This document shows positions 61,085 through 64,000 of a stretch of 64,000 nucleotides of DNA, in pieces; the stretch's first letter is position 1, and every line of letters begins with the position of its first letter. The translations under genes and the position numbers were made by a program. The notes under the pieces are model-generated. The model was given only the letters and a program-made list of their open reading frames with translations, did not search any database and was not told the origin of the DNA. Location: assembly GCA_001766655.1 (NCBI GenBank), contig MJCC01000020.1:130331-194330 (forward strand), in the 5' to 3' direction. The stretch is from Phytomonas francai. Taxonomy: Eukaryota > Euglenozoa > Kinetoplastea > Trypanosomatida > Trypanosomatidae.

Positions 61085-61307
61085 AAAAAAAGTATTGCTT
61101 CCCCGTTTACTATAGTTTAAAATGACTATTTAGCGAGGGCGATGCGTTTTATTATTATTCTACTTTGAACCTCATAAAGAAAAAAAAAGGAAAAATCCTG
61201 TTTGGTATTCGTATTTGAATATTTTTTAAATGTTATCCTATTCCTGTGTTATATATACTCGATTATCAAAAATTGCATTTTTATCTCCAATTATTTTATT
61301 TATTGTT

Positions 61308-61338
61308 GTCTCTTTTCTTTTCTTTTTTTTTTACATAG
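61308..61338 (+). promoter_or_regulatory. Predicted spliced-leader acceptor for the eL42 gene
   Basis: A strong T/C tract ends in ACATAG with AG at 61337-61338, the first AG after the tract; the ATG follows 15 bases later. Confidence 0.65.
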
Positions 61339-61353
61339 TCTCAATTTTTCAAG

Positions 61354-61674
61354 ATGGTCAACTTCCCGAAGAAGAAGGTTTTGCACTGCCCCGACAAGCG
61401 CTGCAATACGCACAAGACCTTTAAGGTGGTCCAGTACAAGGCCGGCAAGGCCCGCCTGTACGCTCGTGGTAAGCGTCGCTACGATCGCAAACAGTCCGGT
61501 TATGGTGGTCAGACGAAGCCCATTTTCCACAAGAAGGCGAAGACCACGAAGAAGATTGTCCTGAAGCTTCAGTGCTCCGGCTGCAAGTCCATCATCCAGA
61601 GCGTCCTCAAGCGCACGAAGCACTTTGAGCTGAATGACAAAAAGAAGACTGGCAACAAGGACCCCACCTGGTAA
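61354..61674 (+). CDS. RPL44: 60S ribosomal protein eL42 (L44/L36a)
   Basis: A 106-residue large-subunit protein near the E site. The N-terminal [17 protein letters not shown] and the later LQCSGCKSI give the four-Cys zinc site. The E-site loop [19 protein letters not shown] is conserved, with Pro after the TK pair, the residue linked in yeast to cycloheximide sensitivity. Length and sequence match the family. It lies 269 bases from P5CR and 261 bases before CCT6. GC is high, typical of a strongly expressed gene. Confidence 0.97.
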   Translation: MVNFPKKKVLHCPDKRCNTHKTFKVVQYKAGKARLYARGKRRYDRKQSGYGGQTKPIFHKKAKTTKKIVLKLQCSGCKSIIQSVLKRTKHFELNDKKKTGNKDPTW

Positions 61675-61935
61675 AGTAAGTTAAGGCCCAGGATATTTCA
61701 TTGAGATGATAATTTTTATTTATTAATAAAATTTTCAAAACAACAACAACTAATTGGCATAGTATATTCTTTGGATTTTCTTCTCTTTTAAAAAATTCCT
61801 TATGATGCATCCCTCAACTGCTTTTATTTTTTTTCTTATTTATTTTAATGAATCTTATGATATAGATAAATCTTAATTTATTTTTATATTTGAAATAGTA
61901 AGCACATCACTTCTACATATTTTCTATCGCTTACC
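61675..61935. other. Intergenic, T-rich on the coding strand
   Basis: Short spacer with a CAACAACAAC run and several T tracts that could direct polyadenylation of eL42 and splicing of CCT6. No gene. Confidence 0.5.
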
Positions 61936-63564
61936 ATGAGTTCAAACCTTGCATACATTAACCCCGGTGGGAGTCAAGCGCGAAAGGTTAATGCGCTCGA
62001 TATCAATATGATAGCTGCGCGGGGCCTACAGGAAGTCCTTAAAACCAATTTGGGCCCACGTGGTACGATGAAAATGCTCGTTTCGGGCGCGGGGCTCATC
62101 AAGATCACCAAGGATGGAAATACGCTCCTTGGCGAGATGCAAATTCAACACCCAACCGCGGCACTCATCGCCCGCGCGGCGACGGCGATCGACGATATTA
62201 CGGGGGATGGTACGACGAGTATGGTGTTGGTGATTGGCGAGATGATGCGTCAGTGCGAGCGCTACGTCAACGAAGGGATCCACCCCCGCGTGTTGACGGA
62301 GGGGCTGCACCTCGCGAATAAAGAGGCCGTTAAATTTCTACAGCTCAATACCGTTAGCATCCCAAAAGAGGAGCGCCGTGAGTACTTGACGAATGTCGCT
62401 CGCAGCGCGCTCAGCACGAAAGTGACCCCCTCGCTCTCCGGCATCATTTCCGAGGCCGTGGTAGACGCCGTCTACGCGGTCGCGGAGGAGGGGAAAGAAG
62501 TGGATCTTCACATGGTAGAGGTGATGCACATGAAGCACCGGCTCAGCTCCGACACGCGTTTTGTCAACGGGCTCGTTTTGGACCACGGCGGGCGAAACCC
62601 GGATATGCCCAAGTATTTGGAAAACGCGTATATCCTGACGTGCAATGTCTCCCTCGAGTATGAGCGGTCGGAACTCACAACGGGGTTCTATTACAAGAAT
62701 CCGACGGAAAAGGCCCGTATGGTGGAGGCAGAGCGCAAAATGACGGACGATCGAACCAGGCAGATTATTCAATTAAAGAAGGAAGTTTGTACAAAGGAAA
62801 ATGGTCGAACCTTTGTAGTGATTAATCAAAAAGGAATTGACCCGATTGCCTTGGAAATGTTTGCAAAGGAGGGGATATTGGCCCTACGACGTGCGAAGCG
62901 CCGTAATATGGAGCGTTTGGTTCTTGCCTGTGGTGGCGAGGCCGTTAATACAACGGATAATTTGACTCCTGGGATTTTAGGCGAAGCTGGTCTCGTTCAA
63001 GTGCACACACTGGGCGACGACACGTATACATTTGTGGAGGATGCGAAGATGGGGAAAAGCTGTACGCTACTGGTAAAGGGCCCGAATGATCACACTATCG
63101 CTCAAATTAAGGATGCCGTTCGGGATGGCCTTCGCGCAGTCAAGAATGCGTACGAGTCTTCCGCTGTTGTTGCGGGCGCTGGTGCTTTCGAAATTGCCCT
63201 GCACGAACACTTGTGCGATTTTGAAAAATCCGTGAGTGGGAAGCAAAAGATGGGCATAACGGCATATGCGAATGCGCTACTTGTTATTCCAAAGGTACTT
63301 GCAGAGAATTCGGGCTTGGATGTCCAGGAATCCCTCATCACCTTACAGGAAAAAAGCAGCGCCGCTCGAAAAGAGGGTAAATGGGTCGGACTCTGCATAG
63401 ATTCTGGAGACGTCCAAGATCCAATCGCGGCTGGTGTTTTGGATAGCGTTATTGTAAAAAAGAACTTGCTAGAATCTAGCGGTGAGATTGTTTCTCAGCT
63501 TATTCTTGTGGATGAGGTTATGAAGGCAGGTCGTCGCGGCGCTGGAGGTCCACCACAGGGATAA
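61936..63564 (+). CDS. CCT6: Chaperonin CCT zeta subunit (CCT6)
   Basis: A 542-residue subunit of the cytosolic TCP-1 ring complex that folds tubulin and actin. Motifs: TNLGPRGTMKML at 37-48, TKDGNTLLGEM, and DDITGDGTTSMVLVIGEMM, the ATP-binding group II chaperonin block; ENAYILTCNVSLEYERSE and RRGAGGPPQG at the C-terminus. The sequence pattern is that of zeta (for example MQIQHPTAALIARAATA). Length is as expected. The start is the first ATG after T tracts. Confidence 0.95.
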   Translation: MSSNLAYINPGGSQARKVNALDINMIAARGLQEVLKTNLGPRGTMKMLVSGAGLIKITKDGNTLLGEMQIQHPTAALIARAATAIDDITGDGTTSMVLVIGEMMRQCERYVNEGIHPRVLTEGLHLANKEAVKFLQLNTVSIPKEERREYLTNVARSALSTKVTPSLSGIISEAVVDAVYAVAEEGKEVDLHMVEVMHMKHRLSSDTRFVNGLVLDHGGRNPDMPKYLENAYILTCNVSLEYERSELTTGFYYKNPTEKARMVEAERKMTDDRTRQIIQLKKEVCTKENGRTFVVINQKGIDPIALEMFAKEGILALRRAKRRNMERLVLACGGEAVNTTDNLTPGILGEAGLVQVHTLGDDTYTFVEDAKMGKSCTLLVKGPNDHTIAQIKDAVRDGLRAVKNAYESSAVVAGAGAFEIALHEHLCDFEKSVSGKQKMGITAYANALLVIPKVLAENSGLDVQESLITLQEKSSAARKEGKWVGLCIDSGDVQDPIAAGVLDSVIVKKNLLESSGEIVSQLILVDEVMKAGRRGAGGPPQG

Positions 63565-64000
63565 AGAAAGCCCCTTCTCCTCTCTTTATATGTGGGGATG
63601 AGCATGCATATATATATATATATATATGCACGTTCAGTATTATGAATAACACCATTATTATTTGATTACCTAAGACTGAAGAGTGTTGAAAAGATCAGAA
63701 TTTCGCGAAGTTCTTATTATTGTAGCGTGGTGCTAAAAAAAAGAGGCAGAGTATTTTGTATAGCGTGGCAAGTTATCTATTCAACATAAAGTGTGGTTTT
63801 AAGCTAAGAGCTAATATCCTAAAAAAAAAAAGGAAAAAAAGAATAAGTAAATAGCTGTATTGAAAGGATAAGACTTTTTTTCTTATGTGTTAACAAGCTA
63901 TACAAAGCTAATAGTTGCATTTCGCTGATTTCTATGCAAATTGGAGCAACTAAGAAAAATGACATATCTGAATGGTTTCATTTTATCATAGCTTTCTTCA
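63565..64000. other. Downstream of CCT6, no gene seen
   Basis: A TA repeat inside a palindrome (63605-63630, tgcatata...tatatgca) follows the stop. The rest is AT-rich; the window ends here. Confidence 0.55.

Overview
This window looks like a nuclear chromosome segment of a kinetoplastid protist (trypanosomatid-like). The support is its architecture and gene content. About 23 intron-free genes lie head to tail on the minus strand from the left edge to 57.1 kb. Transcription then switches direction across a divergent strand-switch region (57.1-60.3 kb), and three genes follow on the plus strand. Pyrimidine tracts followed by AG precede several start codons, as expected for spliced-leader trans-splicing. 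I cannot name the genus from sequence alone. Coding regions are moderately to extremely GC-rich (up to about 70%), while intergenic DNA is AT-rich and full of microsatellites and homopolymers. There are two assembly uncertainties: a 510-base N run (17401-17910) and a single N (58720).

Minus-strand array, left to right (reverse of transcription order): a partial GC-rich gene at the edge; NADH-cytochrome b5 reductase-like protein; proteasome ATPase Rpt2; cytosolic-type leucyl-tRNA synthetase; a CFAP210-like coiled-coil axonemal protein; RNA polymerase subunit RPB10; an ABHD11-like hydrolase; a calmodulin/centrin-like EF-hand protein; a mitochondrial p32/MAM33-family protein that I reconstruct as spanning the assembly gap; a Tctex-type dynein light chain; adenylosuccinate synthetase; mitochondrial bL27; an ENT nucleoside transporter; two coding-identical RPS4 genes; thiamin pyrophosphokinase; a C-type-lectin-like membrane protein; GPN1 GTPase; a large unknown protein; a LYR-motif protein; a second lectin-like membrane protein; an unknown multi-pass membrane protein; AK7-like adenylate kinase with a Dpy-30 tail; an EDC4-like decapping scaffold; and an RPC5-like RNA polymerase III subunit.

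Plus-strand array: pyrroline-5-carboxylate reductase, ribosomal protein eL42 (L44/L36a) and CCT zeta (CCT6).

The set is mostly housekeeping with no operon-like functional logic, as usual for kinetoplastid polycistrons. Small themes are visible: purine salvage (ADSS and ENT), flagellum (CFAP210-like, Tctex, AK7), mitochondrion (p32, bL27, LYR protein, perhaps ABHD11-like), and transcription or RNA (RPB10, RPC5, GPN1, EDC4). The most notable observations are the p32-family gene with an in-frame GPPSTQ hexapeptide repeat hidden by the gap, the two RPS4 copies whose identity stops almost exactly at the CDS ends, the two lectin-like paralogues of very different GC content, the mirrored G/C-tract island in the strand-switch region, and two intergenic islands that may hold decayed coding sequence.
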